Of a stretch of 13,194 nucleotides of DNA, positions 12,975 through 13,194 are shown piece by piece. The number at the start of each line of letters is the position of its first letter. Positions within the stretch are counted from its first letter, which is position 1. The DNA is from an uncultured Peptococcaceae bacterium (GTDB taxonomy: Bacteria > Bacillota > Desulfitobacteriia > Desulfitobacteriales > Syntrophobotulaceae). The notes beneath the pieces were generated by a model. It worked only from the letters and a program-made list of their open reading frames with translations, was not told the DNA's origin and made no database searches. A program made the position numbers and the translations under genes. The DNA lies in NCBI GenBank assembly GCA_937892995.1, contig CALBJS010000003.1, forward strand, positions 1 to 13,194, given 5' to 3'.

Positions 12975-13194
12975 GAAACTGGGTTGATGTAATCCTGATT
13001 CCGCTCGGGCGGTATGCAAGTCATAATAAAATAACCAAGGCTAGGGGACTCGTTCAAGGTTATGCCGGTTCTAGGTGAAAGTAGATTTTGTGCTGTCACT
13101 GTGGCAAAATATCTGGGGTATTCTGTTTTATCATATTGGCTAGTAACGGATTTGCTGGGTCTGGTTTGGGGTATTCCTATGTGGAGGTCACCTT
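12969..13194 (+). mobile_element. start of integron gene cassette 4 (truncated by window end)
   Basis: The cassette begins TTATGCGAAAC, the same consensus start as cassettes 1 and 2. A small hairpin CCGC/GCGG (13001-13004 and 13009-13012) lies 32 nt in, roughly where cassettes 1 and 3 carry theirs, although its loop differs. No attC is reached before the window ends. Confidence 0.7.
13062..13194 (+). CDS. possible partial ORF in cassette 4
   Basis: An ATG at 13062 opens a frame that stays open for 44 codons to the window end. The predicted peptide starts MPVLGESRFCAVTVAK and continues into a hydrophobic, tryptophan-rich stretch (YSVLSYWLVTDLLGLVW) that could be a membrane segment. Only a weak AAGG precedes the ATG. 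The real gene of this cassette may start further downstream, outside the window, so this is a tentative call. Confidence 0.25.
   Translation, partial: MPVLGESRFCAVTVAKYLGYSVLSYWLVTDLLGLVWGIPMWRSP

Larger units (their letters stand above)
7956..13194 (+). mobile_element. integron-like platform: integrase gene, attI-like site and cassette array (runs off the window)
   Basis: The region consists of a tyrosine recombinase gene, an attI-like core (G at 9118), then cassette 1 (9119-10069), cassette 2 (10070-10708), cassette 3 (10709-12968) and the beginning of cassette 4 (from 12969). Each junction has the integron core G^TTAnnn, and each cassette ends in a palindromic attC-like site of 76-77 nt. 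All cassettes and the recombinase gene point the same way. That differs from class 1 integrons, where intI diverges, but resembles the same-direction arrangement known in Treponema denticola. No terminator or further recombinase is visible before the window ends, so the array may be much longer. Confidence 0.85.

Noticed and set aside
12775..13099. Minus-strand open frames across the attC3 region, with a peptide resembling the one over attC2
   Set aside because: The shared peptide is the translated attC repeat, not a conserved protein family.
9000..13194. CRISPR array or insertion sequence as an explanation of the repeats
   Set aside because: The repeats are long palindromes separated by whole genes, with no short regular spacers, no transposase and no target duplications.

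Overview
The window reads as a low-GC anaerobic Firmicute, most likely a clostridial (Peptococcaceae-like) genome. The evidence is AT-rich coding sequence with strong AGGAGG-type ribosome binding sites, a bifunctional AdhE, an oxygen-sensitive class III ribonucleotide reductase with its NrdG2-type activase, and a DUF2935 protein, a family I associate with Bacilli and Clostridia. The phylum assignment is inference.

Left part (1-3960): two minus-strand genes, adhE (864-3443) and a DUF2935 helical-bundle protein (2-802). They are followed by a 518-base divergent intergenic region with an adhE promoter candidate and a well-formed nrdR promoter covered by two NrdR-box-like sites exactly 31 bp apart. 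Middle part (3962-7806), plus strand: nrdR, nrdD, a small zinc-ribbon gene and nrdG, an anaerobic dNTP synthesis cluster under NrdR autoregulation.

Right part (7956-13194): this is the notable region. A XerC/D-like tyrosine recombinase is followed within 80 bp by an attI-like core and then at least three complete gene cassettes plus the start of a fourth, all in the same orientation. Each cassette starts with TTAnnn right after a G and ends with a 76-77 nt imperfect palindrome carrying integron-type R''/R' boxes. The decisive observation is that the R'' box at the 3' end of each cassette is complementary to the first bases at the 5' end of the same cassette, not to those of the following cassette. 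This is exactly what is expected if each cassette was once a circle. The complementarity extends well beyond the 7-nt box, over 15-19 nt, and further GTCC-loop hairpins flank the sites.

The cassettes carry a predicted lipoprotein (cassette 1), an unrecognised 137-aa protein (cassette 2) and a two-gene Septu-like ATPase plus HNH nuclease defence system with its own extended -10 promoter (cassette 3). The recombinase lacks the roughly 40-residue insert that marks canonical IntI integrases and has an extra N-terminal domain, and its gene points the same way as the cassettes. The locus therefore looks like an integron, or an integron-like system, run by a non-canonical integrase in a Firmicute. 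I read it as a cassette platform that collects accessory and antiphage genes next to housekeeping genes.
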